Assembly: GCF_001010805.1 (NCBI RefSeq)
Contig: NZ_CP011477.1
Location: 1,503,001 to 1,567,000 of the forward strand
Source of the DNA: Spongiibacter sp. IMCC21906
Lineage (GTDB): Bacteria; Pseudomonadota; Gammaproteobacteria; Pseudomonadales; Spongiibacteraceae
DNA length: 64,000 nucleotides
Direction of reading: 5' to 3'
Positions 26,377 to 37,744 of this stretch are shown here, in pieces. The translations under genes were made by a program, and so were the position numbers. Below the pieces are notes generated by a model. The model saw nothing but the letters and a program-made list of their open reading frames with translations. It ran no database searches and was not told the origin of the DNA. Every line of letters starts with the position of its first letter. The stretch's first letter is position 1.

Positions 26377-27561
26377 TCAGCAAGCTTCAAATAGCCCAGC
26401 CGCGCCCATGCCCTTGCCGATACACATGGAAACAATACCGTATTTTTTATTGCGGCGTTGCAGTTCCCGAATCACTACCCCCGTCATCCGTGAACCTGTC
26501 ATGCCGTAGGGATGGCCAATGGCAATAGCGCCACCGTTGACGTTATAGATATCGTTGTCGATTTCCAAAGCATCACGGCAGTATAGACACTGGGAAGCGA
26601 AGGCTTCGTTCAGTTCTACCAGGTCAATGTCAGCCATGCTCAGGCCGTTCATTTTCAGAAGCTTGGGAATGGCAAAGACGGGGCCTATGCCCATTTCATC
26701 GGGCTCACAGCCTGCTACCGTAAAGCCGCGGAAATATGCCTTGGGTGTCAGGCCCAATTCAATGGCTTTTTTCTCGGTCATCAGCAGTGTCATCGACGCG
26801 CCGTCAGACAGTTGGGACGCATTACCGGCGGTGATCGTGCCTGTCTCTTCGTTAAATACTGGTTTCAAACCAGCCAATGCGTCTAGTGTGGTTTGAGGAC
26901 GGTTGCATTCGTCTTTGTCTACAGTGCCCTGCAGGGTTTCTTTAGTGCCGGCCTTGCGGTCTTCTTTTAGCCAGTTTACGGTCATCGGCGCGATTTCATC
27001 TGCGACGAGGCCTGCTTCTACGGCGGCAGCGTAACGCTGTTGGCTTTGTAGGGCGTAGGCGTCTTGTTGTTCACGAGTGACGTTGTAACGTTCCGCGACA
27101 ATCTCGGCAGTGAGGCCCATGGGCATTAGAAACTGGGGCAGATCGTTGACCAGACGGGGGTTTTCTTCAAATTCGGATGTGCCTCGTTCTAAGCCAGTAA
27201 TGGATTCTACGCCACCGGCAATGCAAATATCACCTGCGCCGCTGGCAATGTGCTGGGCGGCAATGGCAATGGCATTTAGGCCAGATGAGCAGGCACGACT
27301 AATGGTTAGCCCCGAGGTTGCTACCGTTAGGTTTGATAACGCCACGGCGTAGCGAGCCAGGTTAGCTGATTGCTCACCCGTCTGACGGGCAGAGCCGACA
27401 ACAACATCGTCGACCAATGCGGGGTCGAGCTTTGGGTTTCTTTCGAGCAGTGAATCAATACAGTGCGCCACCATGTCGTCGGCACGTGTCAGGTTAAAAG
27501 TGCCGCGAAAGGATTTGGCGAGACCTGTTCTAATATTGTCGACGATAACGACCTGGTTCAT
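26377..27561 (-). CDS. Thiolase family acetyl-CoA acyltransferase
   Basis: 394 aa from ATG 27561 (GGAGA upstream). Thiolase catalytic residues are visible: C91 in SRACSSGLNA, the His in GGAIAIGHPYGMTG near 350 and the second Cys in VSMCIGKGMGAAGLFE near 380. The usual CIGGGQG reads CIGKGMG, as in several degradative thiolases. It cleaves 3-ketoacyl-CoA to acetyl-CoA and a shortened acyl-CoA. It stands alone, downstream of rnfE on the same strand with 87 bp between; no partner fadB/fadJ is adjacent. Confidence 0.9.
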   Translation of the reverse strand: MNQVVIVDNIRTGLAKSFRGTFNLTRADDMVAHCIDSLLERNPKLDPALVDDVVVGSARQTGEQSANLARYAVALSNLTVATSGLTISRACSSGLNAIAIAAQHIASGAGDICIAGGVESITGLERGTSEFEENPRLVNDLPQFLMPMGLTAEIVAERYNVTREQQDAYALQSQQRYAAAVEAGLVADEIAPMTVNWLKEDRKAGTKETLQGTVDKDECNRPQTTLDALAGLKPVFNEETGTITAGNASQLSDGASMTLLMTEKKAIELGLTPKAYFRGFTVAGCEPDEMGIGPVFAIPKLLKMNGLSMADIDLVELNEAFASQCLYCRDALEIDNDIYNVNGGAIAIGHPYGMTGSRMTGVVIRELQRRNKKYGIVSMCIGKGMGAAGLFEAC

Positions 27562-27648
27562 TGCAGATGCTCTCCGAATTGGGGGGAAATTGGTAACCTT
27601 GCGAATTATATGGTGGCGAACAGGATATGGCAAATTGGCTTTTGTTGC

Positions 27649-28362
27649 TTAGCCAACATTGCCGGTTACCCTTACCCGGCGACTTTCCTTGGGGTGATCG
27701 CTGAGTTTGGCCGCCTGACGTTTTTCTATTTGGGCGTCGATAATATTTTTTAAGGCGATGATTAAGCCGGTAAAAATAAAGGCCCCAGGTGGTAATACGG
27801 CAACGAGAACCGAGGTGTAGTCTTCAAACAATACGATCTTCCACTGTTTTGCACCCTCACCAAATAGCAGGTCCATATTGGCGAAAATAGCGCCAGTGCC
27901 AATAATTTCGCGCATGGCTCCCAGTGCAATCAAGACGGCGGCAAAGCCCAGGCCCATTAAAAAACCATCAGCAGCGGAGGGCAGTAGTTTGTTTTTGCAG
28001 GCAAAGGCATCGGCTCGGCCGAGAATGGCGCAGTTGGTGGTAATCAGCGGCAGAAAAATACCCAGAATAGTGAACAGCTCATAGGCAAAGGCCTGCATCA
28101 ATAGCTCGATACAGGTAACCGCGGCGGCAATAATCATCACAAAGGCGGGAAGCCGAATGGCGTCGGTGGCAAAGTGACGGATCATTGATACGCAGCTATT
28201 GGAGATCACCAGGACCATCATGGTCGCGAGTCCCATGCCGATGGCATTGATCACTGAACCGGTGACGGCTAACAGCGGGCATAGTCCGAGCAGCTGGACA
28301 ATGGCGGGGTTGTTTTTCCATAGTCCGTTGAGTGATATTTCGCGATAACTGATGTCACTCAT
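27649..28362 (-). CDS. rnfE: Rnf complex subunit E
   Basis: 237 aa, about six membrane helices, homologous to RnfA/NqrD-E ([27 protein letters not shown]). It forms with RnfA the membrane core that holds the intramembrane iron-sulphur centre; the Cys in GLCP and TNC are the ligands. Its ATG overlaps the rnfG stop (ATGA). Last gene of the rnf operon. Confidence 0.96.
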   Translation of the reverse strand: MSDISYREISLNGLWKNNPAIVQLLGLCPLLAVTGSVINAIGMGLATMMVLVISNSCVSMIRHFATDAIRLPAFVMIIAAAVTCIELLMQAFAYELFTILGIFLPLITTNCAILGRADAFACKNKLLPSAADGFLMGLGFAAVLIALGAMREIIGTGAIFANMDLLFGEGAKQWKIVLFEDYTSVLVAVLPPGAFIFTGLIIALKNIIDAQIEKRQAAKLSDHPKESRRVRVTGNVG

Positions 28363-28997
28363 GTGTTTGCTCCTGATGTCGGGGCTAAGTCGAGAAGCGT
28401 TTGCCGGTTAGCTTCAAAGTATTTCAACGCCCGGTAAACACTGTGGCTGACGGCTCTAGGGGTAATTGTGGCGCCGGTAAACTGATCAAACACACCGCCG
28501 TCTTTTTTTACTGTCCAGCGAGACTCAGTTGGATTGCCAAGGGATTTATTTGCAAAGCCGTCTACCCACTGGCTTTTTTGGTAATCGACCTGATCGCCCA
28601 AGCCTGGCGTTTCACGGTGGGATAATACCCGCACACCGGCAACGCTGCCGTCGCGGTTAATTCCCACAATCAGATCAATATCGCCGGTATAGCCATCTCT
28701 GGCGGTCGCGGGAAGAATCACCGCCACGACCTTGTTCTGCTGTTTGGCTTGGTAATATCGCTTGGCTTCTCTCAGCCCCAAAAACTCTTGATCTGAAATG
28801 AAGCGGGCATTGTCGAGCATGTCGTTGTCGTGACGGTCTTCGGGAATGATGGCCAACAAGGCTTTGGCTTCGGCATGGCGGATGTTGTCGCGGATTTTTT
28901 CTCGGGTGCCTAAGTAGGTGCTGGCGATGACGGCAGTGGTTACCACGGCGAACAGGGCCAGTAAAATGCTGTTTTTACTAATCGATTTCCCCAACAT
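28359..28997 (-). CDS. rnfG: Rnf complex subunit G
   Basis: 212 aa. One N-terminal membrane anchor, then a periplasmic FMN-binding domain with the covalent flavinylation motif S/TGAT as [11 protein letters not shown] (about residues 174-184). The Thr carries FMN by phosphoester linkage, normally installed by ApbE, which is not encoded in this window. Overlaps rnfD by one base and rnfE by four. Confidence 0.95.
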   Translation of the reverse strand: MLGKSISKNSILLALFAVVTTAVIASTYLGTREKIRDNIRHAEAKALLAIIPEDRHDNDMLDNARFISDQEFLGLREAKRYYQAKQQNKVVAVILPATARDGYTGDIDLIVGINRDGSVAGVRVLSHRETPGLGDQVDYQKSQWVDGFANKSLGNPTESRWTVKKDGGVFDQFTGATITPRAVSHSVYRALKYFEANRQTLLDLAPTSGANT

Positions 28998-30043
28998 TAT
29001 TGATCCCCTCCGGTGGCCTTTTTACTTTTGTGACCATAGGTTCTGGGTTGGGTGTAGTGATCAATAAACGGTGCGGCAAAATTCATTAGCAATACGGCGA
29101 AGGCTACCGCGTCGGGGTAATTTCCCCAATGGCGGATCAAATAAATCAGTACCCCGATCAGCGCGCCATAGATAATCCGGCCTTTGTTAGACACGGCGGA
29201 ACTGACCGGATCGGTGACAATAAAGAAGGCCCCAAACATGGTGGCACCACTAAATAGATGAAACAGGGGGGAGCCACCCGAGGCGGAGCTGCCGCCATCA
29301 AAGAACAACAGGGACATCAGGCTAAGGGCAAGTAACATGCTAATGGGGGCATGCCACGTAAAGACCCGACGGTACATCAGGTATAAGCCGCCTGCCAGAA
29401 ATGCGCCGTTAACCCACTCCCAGCCAATGCCCGCCCAACGACCAAATTGGGGTGTTTGAGCCCAAAGGTCGCTCAGTATCAAACTGTTGTTTTGTTTAAG
29501 AACATCTAGTGGTGTCGCTGCGGTAAGGCCATCAATATTGCCGTTGAACATGCCCAAGCTACGAAGTAAGGCGTCTAGGGGCCCTAGTAATTCGCCACTA
29601 ATACCCTGCGGGGCAAGCCATGTGGTCATGGCCACCGGGAAAGAAATTAGCAAAAAGACATAGGCGGCCATGGCCGGGTTAAAGGGGTTATACCCCATGC
29701 CGCCATACAGCTGTTTGGCGATGAGAATGGCAAAGCCAGTGCCGACAATAATCATCCACAATGGCGAGGCGGGGGGCAGGGCAATGCCCAGCAAAAAAGC
29801 CGTGACCAAGGCACTGCCGTCATTGAGATAAAAGCCAATGGGTCGTTTACGTAGCTTTAATGCAAGGGCTTCAAAACCCAGTGCCGATAAGCTGGCCCAC
29901 AGAACGTTGATTAATGTGCCAAAACCAAAAAACCAGGTCAGGGTGAACAAGCCGGGCACGGTCGCCAGCAAGACTAAGCGCATGACTTTGGGCGTGCTCA
30001 TGGGGCCGTGGGCGTGGGGTGAGCTGACTTTCATTAACGGCAT
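28997..30043 (-). CDS. rnfD: Rnf complex subunit D
   Basis: 348 aa with about nine to ten membrane helices. Homologue of NqrB; the covalent FMN site is in the LFSGATMFGAFFIVTDPVSSA region near 240. Part of the ion-translocating path. A second possible Met lies three residues inside the chosen start. Gap of 14 bp from rnfC. Confidence 0.95.
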   Translation of the reverse strand: MPLMKVSSPHAHGPMSTPKVMRLVLLATVPGLFTLTWFFGFGTLINVLWASLSALGFEALALKLRKRPIGFYLNDGSALVTAFLLGIALPPASPLWMIIVGTGFAILIAKQLYGGMGYNPFNPAMAAYVFLLISFPVAMTTWLAPQGISGELLGPLDALLRSLGMFNGNIDGLTAATPLDVLKQNNSLILSDLWAQTPQFGRWAGIGWEWVNGAFLAGGLYLMYRRVFTWHAPISMLLALSLMSLLFFDGGSSASGGSPLFHLFSGATMFGAFFIVTDPVSSAVSNKGRIIYGALIGVLIYLIRHWGNYPDAVAFAVLLMNFAAPFIDHYTQPRTYGHKSKKATGGDQ

Positions 30044-30057
30044 CTTATCGTCTCACC

Positions 30058-32445
30058 TCAGGCGTCCTGCTCGGCCAGTTGTTGTTTGGCGTCGGCTAGC
30101 TTAGTTTCCATTTTCTTTAAGGCATCTTCTAATATGGCGGCGTTGTCGTCGTTGTTTTGCTGGGCGGCATTGAGCTTTTCTCGACTCTTGGCTATACGCT
30201 TTTCTAATGACTCGACCGTTTGCTTAAGCTTATCTGCAGGACTGAGATTGGCTTGGGACTCGCGCGCGGCCATGGCGCGTTTAATGGCCGCTTGAGCCGG
30301 GTCGTCTGCTATTTCTTGAGGTTTTTCCGCAGTATCGGGCTTGGCTTGGGTGCTTTGGTGTTCGGCTAATTCTTGCCGTGCGGCTTCTAGTTTGGCAGCC
30401 GTTTTCTCGACTGCAGTCTGAAATGCAGCGGCGTTGTCATCGCCTTGTTGTTTGGCCTGCGCCAGTTTTGTTTCCGCTGCGGCGAGTTTTTTCTCGCTGC
30501 TGGCAATGAGTTTTTCCAAGCGTTGGGTTTTCTGCTCTGGACTTTCTTCTTCGGTGTTGCCGGCGCGCTTGGCTAAAGCCCGTTGAATAGCCGCTTGAGC
30601 TGGATCTTCATTTTCTTCAGGTGTTGCTGAGGCAGACTTGTCAGTTTGATGGGCCTGTAATTCTTGCTGGGCGTTTTGTAATTTCTTTTCGGTATTTGCC
30701 ACCGCTTTGGCAAAGGCCTCGGCGTTATCGTCGCCTTGTTCCTGGGCTAAGGCGAGTTTTTCTTTTGCGGCTGCTAGACGTTTTTCTGCGCTGGCGATGT
30801 GTTTTTCGAGGCGAGCGGTTTTGTCTTCTGCTGATTCTGGTGATGACTCACCAGAACGGGCGGCCTGTGCTCTGGCAATAGCTGCTTTGGCGGGATCGGC
30901 ATCCTGAGCCTGAGTTTGGCTTTGGGCTTTTTTGGCTTTGCTGCGCTCAATTGCAGCTTGAATCACATCGCCTTTACTATCAGACGTTGTTGCGCTCGCG
31001 GTTTTTTGTTTGGCGGCTTCTAAACGCGCTTTGCGCTTGGCTTCTTTTGCGGCGGCTTCCCGCTCGATACGAATTTGTCTGGCTTCAAAGCGTTCTTTGC
31101 TGCGCTCGGCTTTAATTTTATCTTGCTGGGCTTGGCGGATTTCACCCTTGGATGCCCGGTAGTATTGCACCAGTGGAATATTACTGGGGCAGACATAGGA
31201 ACAGGCGCCGCATTCTATGCAGTCGAATAGATTGTGGGCTTCGAGCTTGTCGTGTTCTTGGGCCCGAGCAAACCAATACATTTGTTGGGGTAGCAATGAT
31301 ACCGGGCAGGCCTCGGAGCACATGCCACAACGAATACAGGCTTGAGCCGGTGGTGGTGGCGGCAATTCTTTAGCTGTGGGGGCCAATACACAGTTAGACG
31401 TTTTGACGATGGGTACAGAAGGGTCTAGCAGGGTGTAACCCATCATAGGGCCACCCATAATTAAGCGTATGCAGTGCTCTGCCTGAAAGCCGCTTTTGTC
31501 GAGCAGGTATTGTATGGGCGTACCGAGGAGGGTGTCATAATTGCACTGCTGCTCACAGGCTTCGCCGGTGACAGTGGTGATACGAGAGATCAGTGGCTCA
31601 CCAAATTCAATGGCCCGGTGGATGGCCACCGCGGTGCCGATATTCTGGCAGACCACGCCGATATCCGCAGGAAGCCCGCTACTGGGCACTTCTTTGCCGG
31701 TGAGGATTTCAATCAGCTGTTTTTCGCCACCGGAAGGGTATTTCGTTGGAAACACGACGATTTCAATATCGGTGCCCTCTGCCGCTTTTTGCAGGGCGGC
31801 GATGCCATCGGGCTTATTGTCTTCTACCCCAATGAGGGTTTCTTTGGCGGGTTGTACCAAATGGCGCAGGATTTCTGCACCGGCAATAATTTGCTCGGCG
31901 CGCTCTTGCATTAAGGCATCATCGGCGGTGATGTAGGGTTCGCACTCGGTGCCATTTAAGATCAAGGTCTCAATGGGTTTTTCGTCCCGGGTGGTGAGTT
32001 TGACCGCAGAAGGAAAACCGGCGCCCCCCATGCCTGCAATGCCTGCATTACGAATTTTATTAAGCAACGCGGTTTTGTCGAGCTGTCGATAATCCTGAGT
32101 CGCCTCAAGTTTAAACCATTCATCATTACCGTCGGTGTCGATAACAATACAGGGGGCGGTCATGCCAGATGGATGGGGGATTACACGGTTTTCTATCGCC
32201 GCCACGATGCCAGAACTTGACGCGTGAACCGGCGCGCTGACAAAACCCTTTGCCTCGGCAATCAGCTGGCCTTTTAGCACCTTGTCGCCCACCTTGACCA
32301 CTGGGCTTGCCGGCGCACCGATATGCTGGGCCAGTGGCAAAATCAATTGGGGTGGAATGCCCGCAGCGCGGATGGGCGCGGTTAAAGACTGATGTTTGTT
32401 TTCTGGTGGATGGATGCCGCCGTGAATATCCCAAATTTTTCTCAT
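30058..32445 (-). CDS. rnfC: Rnf complex subunit C with repeat tail
   Basis: 795 aa. Residues 1-450 are the standard RnfC: N-terminal barrel, FMN/NADH-binding Rossmann part ([22 protein letters not shown]) and two 4Fe-4S motifs ([12 protein letters not shown] and [12 protein letters not shown]). From about 450 the chain becomes charged coiled coil, and residues 515-795 are three related ~80-100-residue units, each starting DPA-K/Q-AAI and containing LEK-I-S-EK-LAAA-KL and GDDNA. RnfC exchanges electrons with NADH on the cytoplasmic side. Such tails occur in other gammaproteobacterial RnfC proteins but vary in repeat number. Start overlaps the rnfB stop by four bases. Confidence 0.96.
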   Translation of the reverse strand: MRKIWDIHGGIHPPENKHQSLTAPIRAAGIPPQLILPLAQHIGAPASPVVKVGDKVLKGQLIAEAKGFVSAPVHASSSGIVAAIENRVIPHPSGMTAPCIVIDTDGNDEWFKLEATQDYRQLDKTALLNKIRNAGIAGMGGAGFPSAVKLTTRDEKPIETLILNGTECEPYITADDALMQERAEQIIAGAEILRHLVQPAKETLIGVEDNKPDGIAALQKAAEGTDIEIVVFPTKYPSGGEKQLIEILTGKEVPSSGLPADIGVVCQNIGTAVAIHRAIEFGEPLISRITTVTGEACEQQCNYDTLLGTPIQYLLDKSGFQAEHCIRLIMGGPMMGYTLLDPSVPIVKTSNCVLAPTAKELPPPPPAQACIRCGMCSEACPVSLLPQQMYWFARAQEHDKLEAHNLFDCIECGACSYVCPSNIPLVQYYRASKGEIRQAQQDKIKAERSKERFEARQIRIEREAAAKEAKRKARLEAAKQKTASATTSDSKGDVIQAAIERSKAKKAQSQTQAQDADPAKAAIARAQAARSGESSPESAEDKTARLEKHIASAEKRLAAAKEKLALAQEQGDDNAEAFAKAVANTEKKLQNAQQELQAHQTDKSASATPEENEDPAQAAIQRALAKRAGNTEEESPEQKTQRLEKLIASSEKKLAAAETKLAQAKQQGDDNAAAFQTAVEKTAAKLEAARQELAEHQSTQAKPDTAEKPQEIADDPAQAAIKRAMAARESQANLSPADKLKQTVESLEKRIAKSREKLNAAQQNNDDNAAILEDALKKMETKLADAKQQLAEQDA
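30061..30903 (-). repeat. Three-unit coding repeat in rnfC
   Basis: Encodes residues 515-612, 613-713 and 714-795 of RnfC. Units share DPAQAAIxRA, LEKxIASxEKKLAAA and QQGDDNA cores with diverged linkers, so they are old enough to be stable but still alignable. Confidence 0.8.
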
Positions 32446-33050
32446 GCTGCCGCTCCACTCGAACGTTCATTGGATCGGTCTGAGGCAATCATATCCTTGC
32501 CGGGAACGGGTTTATCCCAGTGCCAGCTTTGCAAGGTGGTTTCGATGGGCAGCATATCGATACAGTCTACGGGACAAGGGTCGACGCACAGATCGCAGCC
32601 GGTGCATTCGCTGGCGATAACGGTGTGCATATGTTTTGCCGAACCAAGGATGGCGTCGACCGGACAAGCCTGAATGCATTTAGTGCAGCCTATGCATTCG
32701 TCTTCACGGATATATGCTACCGACGGCACCGATTCTTCTGCGGCATCCAGCGGTTTGGCTTCGACACCCAGTAAGTCGGCGAGGGAGCTAATGGTGGCTT
32801 CGCCGCCGGGAGGGCATTTATTGATATCGTCGCCATTGGCGATGGCTTCGGCGTAGGGGCGGCAACCGGGATAGCCACACTGACCGCACTGGGTTTGGGG
32901 CAGAAGTTCTTCTACCTGATCGGCGATCGGGTCGCCTTCGGTTTTGAATTTGACCGAGGCATAACCTAGCAGGGCGCCAAATACCAAGCCTAGACTGACC
33001 AGGGCCAATAGCGAGGCAAAGAGTGGGTTTTGGGAAATCATCTCAATCAT
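32442..33050 (-). CDS. rnfB: Rnf complex subunit B
   Basis: 202 aa. N-terminal membrane anchor (to about 27), a Cys motif for one 4Fe-4S cluster ([16 protein letters not shown]) and a two-cluster ferredoxin domain ([32 protein letters not shown]). It is the entry or exit point for ferredoxin electrons. It starts 9 bp after the rnfA stop. Length is normal for the short proteobacterial form. Confidence 0.96.
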   Translation of the reverse strand: MIEMISQNPLFASLLALVSLGLVFGALLGYASVKFKTEGDPIADQVEELLPQTQCGQCGYPGCRPYAEAIANGDDINKCPPGGEATISSLADLLGVEAKPLDAAEESVPSVAYIREDECIGCTKCIQACPVDAILGSAKHMHTVIASECTGCDLCVDPCPVDCIDMLPIETTLQSWHWDKPVPGKDMIASDRSNERSSGAAA

Positions 33051-33059
33051 GCTGTTCCC

Positions 33060-33638
33060 CTAAACCAGACCCGCAAAGCCCATAAAGGCCAGGGACATGA
33101 GGCCGGCGGTGATCATACCCAACGCGGCGCCTTTAAAGGGAGTGGGTACATCGGCAACCGCCAAGCGTTCGCGCATGGCGGCAAATAACACCAGTACCAT
33201 CGAAAAACCTGCCGCGGCGCCAAAGCCATATAAGGCCGCTTCAGAAAAACTGTGGTCTTTATTTATGTTGAGCAAGGCGACACCCAGTACCGCACAGTTG
33301 GTGGTAATCAGCGGTAGGAACACGCCCAGCACTTTGTAGAGCAGCGGACTGGTTTTGCGTACCACCATTTCGGTGAATTGCACGACGACAGCGATCACCA
33401 AAATAAAGCTGATGGTGCGGAGGTATTCTAAACCTAACGGCACCAGCAACCATTGGTAGGTGAGCCAGCTGCAGATGGATGCCAGTGTAAGCACAAAAGT
33501 GGTGGCGCTGGACATGCCAATAGCAGTTTCCAATTTGTTGGAAACCCCCATAAACGGGCATAAGCCCAAAAACTGGACCAACACAAAGTTGTTTACCAGT
33601 ATCGCGCTGACCAGCAATATTGAATAATCGGCTAACAC
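33060..33638 (-). CDS. rnfA: Rnf complex subunit A
   Basis: 192 aa, six membrane helices, with [13 protein letters not shown] and [15 protein letters not shown] as the Cys-bearing half-helices that mirror those of RnfE. First gene of the operon; the promoter should lie in 33639-33710, within or next to the end of metG. Confidence 0.96.
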   Translation of the reverse strand: MLADYSILLVSAILVNNFVLVQFLGLCPFMGVSNKLETAIGMSSATTFVLTLASICSWLTYQWLLVPLGLEYLRTISFILVIAVVVQFTEMVVRKTSPLLYKVLGVFLPLITTNCAVLGVALLNINKDHSFSEAALYGFGAAAGFSMVLVLFAAMRERLAVADVPTPFKGAALGMITAGLMSLAFMGFAGLV

Positions 33639-33710
33639 CGTCTTGTCTCTCCCCGCTGCGCTAAAATGCCCTCTGGCGCAGCGAAATAGTATAAGTAATT
33701 TTTTGTTTGG

Positions 33711-35759
33711 CTACTGGATCTTCATGCCGGGTTTGGCGCCACTGTCGGGGCTGAGCAACCAAATATCGCCACCGCCGGGGCCTGCCGCTAAAACCATGCC
33801 TTCAGATACACCAAAGCGCATTTTACGGGGGGATAGGTTAGCGACCATCACGGTCATCTTACCCACTAGCTCCTCGGCTTGGTACGCACTTTTTATTCCG
33901 GCAAAAACATTGCGCTCACCGAGTTCGCCTAAGCTGAGGGTTAGCTGCAGCAGTTTGTCTGCGCCCTCTACGGCATTGGCGGCGATGATTTCGGCGACGC
34001 GTAAATCAACCTTGGCAAAATCCGGGAACTCAATGGTGTCGGCAATCCCGCTGTCTTCTTTTTTCTTGGTGGCGTTTTTTGCTGGCGCTTTTGCATTTTC
34101 AATTTGGGCATTCGGTGCCGGTGTGCTGGCAGCGCTGGCGTCAACCATGGCGGCCACTTTATCGGGATCCACCCGTGAAATCATGGCTTTAAATGGCGTG
34201 ATAGGATGATTGAGCAGCGGTTTGAAACTGCCCGACCACGCGATATCGCAATTCAAAAAGGCCGCCGCTTGTTTGCTGAGTTCGGGCAGCACAGGTGTCA
34301 GGTAGGTGACCAATACGCGGAATATATTCAGACATTGTGAGGCTACGGCGGCAGCTTCTGCGGCGCCACCTTCCTGCTTGGCCAGTTTCCAGGGTTCGCG
34401 CTGATCAAAGTATTCGTTGCAGGCATCGGCCTGGGACATGATCTCCCGAACGGCTTTGCCGTATTCGCGGTTTTCAAAATAACCGGCAAGGGTGTCGCTG
34501 AGTGCAATGGTTTCTTCCCATAGCGCGGGGTTATCTAATGCCGAACTGGTTTTGCCATCATTGCCTTTGTGGACAAATTTGGCGCTACGACTGGCGATAT
34601 TCACCAGCTTGCCCACCAGGTCGGAATTGACGCGCTTGGTGAAATCTTCAAGATTCAGGTCGATATCATCGACGGCGCCAGAGAGCTTGGCAGCAAAGTA
34701 GTAGCGCAGATATTCAGCGGGCAGGTGCTGGAGGTAGGTTTCTGCCTTAATAAAGGTGCCCCGTGATTTGGACATCTTCTTGCCGTTGACGGTGAGAAAG
34801 CCGTGGGCATAAATCGCGGTGGGTTGGCGGAAACCTGCGCTGTCGAGCATCGCGGGCCAAAACAGACCATGGAAATTGATGATGTCTTTACCGATAAAGT
34901 GATAGAGCTCGGCGCTGGAGTCTTTGCCCCAGTAATCGTCAAAGTTGCGGTCGGTTTTTGCGCACCAGTTGGCGCAGCTGGCCATGTAACCGATGGGCGC
35001 GTCTAGCCAAACATAAAAATATTTGCCGGGAGCGTTGGGAATTTCAAATCCAAAATAGGGGGCGTCTCGGGAAATATCCCAGCTGTGTAATCCGGCATCG
35101 AGCCATTCATTGAGTTTGTTGGCAATTTGCGGCTGCAGGCTGTCGCTGCGGGTCCAGCTGCGGAGCATCTCGGTGAATTCGGCCAGTTTGAAAAAGTAGT
35201 GGGTCGATTCTTTCTCGATGGGCGTAGCGCCGGAAATCGCCGACCGGGGGTTGATGAGTTCGGCGGGGGTGTAAGTGGCACCACAGGCTTCGCAGTTATC
35301 GCCGTACTGATCTTCGGCTTTACATTTTGGGCAGCTGCCTTTGATGTAGCGGTCGGCCAGAAACAATTCCCGTTCGGGATCAAACAGCTGGGTAATGTCC
35401 CGGCGCTCGATATGACCGTTGGCATCTAAGCGATTATAAATCAGCTCAGATAATTCCCGGTTTTCAGGGGAATGGGTGGAGTAATAATTATCGAACTGAA
35501 CTAAAAAGCCCGCCAAGTCCCGCTCGTGTTCGGCTTTGACCCGGGCAATTTGTTCTTCTGGAGTGATGCCGAGTTTTTCTGCGGTGAGCATAATCGCGGT
35601 GCCGTGGGCATCATCAGCGCAGAGATAAGCGCAGTCGTTGCCACGCAATTTCTGGTAGCGAACCCAGATATCGGTTTGAATCGATTCCAGCAAGTGCCCC
35701 AAATGAAGGGGGCCGTTGGCATAGGGCAGGGCGCTGGTGACCAGAATCTTCCGCGACAT
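33711..35759 (-). CDS. metG: Methionyl-tRNA synthetase
   Basis: 682 aa. Class I signatures are HLGH in [11 protein letters not shown] near the N-terminus and KMSKS in [11 protein letters not shown]. The zinc knuckle is CPKC...CEAC near 145-165. A C-terminal EMAP/Trbp111-like tRNA-binding domain (about 575-682) follows a Lys/Ala linker. Charges tRNA-Met in the cytoplasm. It is divergent from mrp, a pairing conserved across gammaproteobacteria. Confidence 0.98.
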   Translation of the reverse strand: MSRKILVTSALPYANGPLHLGHLLESIQTDIWVRYQKLRGNDCAYLCADDAHGTAIMLTAEKLGITPEEQIARVKAEHERDLAGFLVQFDNYYSTHSPENRELSELIYNRLDANGHIERRDITQLFDPERELFLADRYIKGSCPKCKAEDQYGDNCEACGATYTPAELINPRSAISGATPIEKESTHYFFKLAEFTEMLRSWTRSDSLQPQIANKLNEWLDAGLHSWDISRDAPYFGFEIPNAPGKYFYVWLDAPIGYMASCANWCAKTDRNFDDYWGKDSSAELYHFIGKDIINFHGLFWPAMLDSAGFRQPTAIYAHGFLTVNGKKMSKSRGTFIKAETYLQHLPAEYLRYYFAAKLSGAVDDIDLNLEDFTKRVNSDLVGKLVNIASRSAKFVHKGNDGKTSSALDNPALWEETIALSDTLAGYFENREYGKAVREIMSQADACNEYFDQREPWKLAKQEGGAAEAAAVASQCLNIFRVLVTYLTPVLPELSKQAAAFLNCDIAWSGSFKPLLNHPITPFKAMISRVDPDKVAAMVDASAASTPAPNAQIENAKAPAKNATKKKEDSGIADTIEFPDFAKVDLRVAEIIAANAVEGADKLLQLTLSLGELGERNVFAGIKSAYQAEELVGKMTVMVANLSPRKMRFGVSEGMVLAAGPGGGDIWLLSPDSGAKPGMKIQ

Positions 35760-35951
35760 GATAATCCTTGTTTGCTAAAAGCGAATTTCGATAGGGTTAA
35801 GGCAGCGCGCTATACGCGGGCTGGCTAAGTTTCGAGGCGCGATACTATAGCGTTTTTGGCGTGCTTCTGCACCTTCTGGCGCGTTGTTTGGCTGGCATCT
35901 GGCGCGTATACTCGCGGGTTCGTTTATTATCCAATTCCCAACGGAGTATTC

Positions 35952-37052
35952 ATGTCTGCTGAGCTGGAAGGCGCAGTCCGCCAAAGTCTGCAAGGGTTTA
36001 TATTGCCTGGTTTGAGTTTGCCTTTGTCGGCGGTGGCCGATATTGCTGACATTCAGTGTTCTGGCGGTGATGTGTCAGTCTCTGTTGTGTTGGGGTTTGC
36101 GGCTAAAAGCCGTCAACAGCTATTCCAGCAAGCCGTTGTTGATGCGGTGCAAGCTGTGCCGGGTGTTAATCATGCCGTGGCCAATGTTAGCTGGCAGATT
36201 ATGGCGTATGCGCCCCAGCAAAATCTGCAAAATATGGAGAATGTCCGCAATATTATTGCGGTAGCATCAGGTAAGGGTGGGGTTGGCAAGTCAACCACGA
36301 CGGTTAATCTGGCCCTGGCTTTGGCTGCAGAAGGCGCCAAAGTGGGTATTTTAGATGCCGATATTTACGGGCCGAGTTTGCAGATGCTGCTGGGAGTTGC
36401 TGAGGGCGTTCGACCAAAACAGTATGGCACCCACTATCTACTGCCAGTAGAAGCGCACGGGCTTCAAACCATGTCGATGGCTTACTTGGTAACGGATAAA
36501 ACGCCGATGGTCTGGCGTGGGCCGATGGCCACCGGTGCGCTTCAGCAGCTGCTTTATCAGACGTATTGGCAAGATCTGGATTATCTGCTGATTGATATGC
36601 CGCCGGGTACGGGTGATATTCATTTAACTCTGTCTCAAAAGGTGCCGATATCAGGCTCGGTTGTCGTTACGACGCCGCAAGATATTGCGCTGCTGGATGC
36701 CCGTAAGGGTATTGAGATGTTTCAGAAAGTGTCGGTGCCGGTGCTGGGGGTGATTGAAAACATGGCTGTGCATATTTGCAGTCAGTGTGGGCATCACGAG
36801 CATATCTTTGGCGAGGGTGGCGGCCAGAGTATTGCGGCTGATTACGGTGTAAAGATGCTGGGTTCGCTGCCGCTGTCGATGCAAATTCGCGAGCAAGCGG
36901 ATTGTGGTCAGCCCGTGATGGTGGCGGATGCTGCAGGTGAGGCGGCGGCAAGTTACCGGCAAGCGGCCCTGGCGATGGCGGCAACCTTAGCCGAGCGTCA
37001 GCGGTCCGCCAGTGCGGCGGCATTCCCCAATATTAATATTAGCGATGATTAA
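35952..37052 (+). CDS. mrp: Mrp/ApbC iron-sulphur cluster carrier ATPase
   Basis: 366 aa from ATG 35952 (GGAG upstream). N-terminal MIP18-like domain (1-90), then a deviant Walker A P-loop AVASGKGGVGKSTTT, DADIYGPS and LLIDMPPGTGD. The C-terminal CSQCG motif binds a bridging 4Fe-4S cluster that the dimer transfers to apoproteins. The gene sits just ahead of dcd on the same strand. The upstream ORF extension is non-coding. Confidence 0.96.
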   Translation: MSAELEGAVRQSLQGFILPGLSLPLSAVADIADIQCSGGDVSVSVVLGFAAKSRQQLFQQAVVDAVQAVPGVNHAVANVSWQIMAYAPQQNLQNMENVRNIIAVASGKGGVGKSTTTVNLALALAAEGAKVGILDADIYGPSLQMLLGVAEGVRPKQYGTHYLLPVEAHGLQTMSMAYLVTDKTPMVWRGPMATGALQQLLYQTYWQDLDYLLIDMPPGTGDIHLTLSQKVPISGSVVVTTPQDIALLDARKGIEMFQKVSVPVLGVIENMAVHICSQCGHHEHIFGEGGGQSIAADYGVKMLGSLPLSMQIREQADCGQPVMVADAAGEAAASYRQAALAMAATLAERQRSASAAAFPNINISDD

Positions 37053-37170
37053 ATTGGACTGATTGTTTTTGCAAAGGCAGCGGGTCAGTTAAAGAGTGGA
37101 TTTAACAGGTATTGGTAGTGTCATTGGCGCGGCAAGTAGTGCAGGCCAATTGGCTATTTGAGGAAAATAA

Positions 37171-37737
37171 ATGAGTATCAAAGCAGATAAATGGATTCGC
37201 CGAATGGCTGAGCAAGAGGGCATGATTGAGCCTTTTGAGCCCGGCCAGGTCCGAGAAAACGACAGTGGCAAAATTATTTCTTATGGCACCTCAAGTTATG
37301 GCTACGACGTGCGCTGTGCCAATGAGTTTCGGGTATTTACCAATACGTATTCGGCGACGGTTGATCCGAAGGCCTTTGATGATAAGAGCTTTGTCAGCAT
37401 TACTGGTGATTATTGTATTATTCCGCCCAATTCCTTTGCCCTTGCCAGAACGGTCGAGTATTTCCGCATTCCTCGCAGTGTGCTGACGATATGTTTGGGT
37501 AAATCCACTTATGCTCGCTGCGGTATTATCGTCAACGTGACGCCGTTAGAACCCGAGTGGGAAGGACATGTAACACTGGAGTTTTCCAACACGACAACCT
37601 TACCAGCAAAAATTTACGCCAATGAAGGCGTGGCACAAATGCTGTTTTTTGAGTCAGATGAAATTTGCGAAGTGAGCTATAAAGATCGGGGTGGCAAGTA
37701 TCAGGGCCAGCGCGGTGTGACCCTGCCTAAAACCTAA
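37171..37737 (+). CDS. dcd: dCTP deaminase
   Basis: 188 aa, normal length. Conserved segments are [15 protein letters not shown], the catalytic-loop [28 protein letters not shown] (Arg and Glu that activate the water) and [12 protein letters not shown]. Produces dUTP for thymidylate synthesis. It follows mrp with ~120 bp between, an order shared by many gammaproteobacteria. Confidence 0.97.
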   Translation: MSIKADKWIRRMAEQEGMIEPFEPGQVRENDSGKIISYGTSSYGYDVRCANEFRVFTNTYSATVDPKAFDDKSFVSITGDYCIIPPNSFALARTVEYFRIPRSVLTICLGKSTYARCGIIVNVTPLEPEWEGHVTLEFSNTTTLPAKIYANEGVAQMLFFESDEICEVSYKDRGGKYQGQRGVTLPKT

Positions 37738-37744
37738 TTGACTT

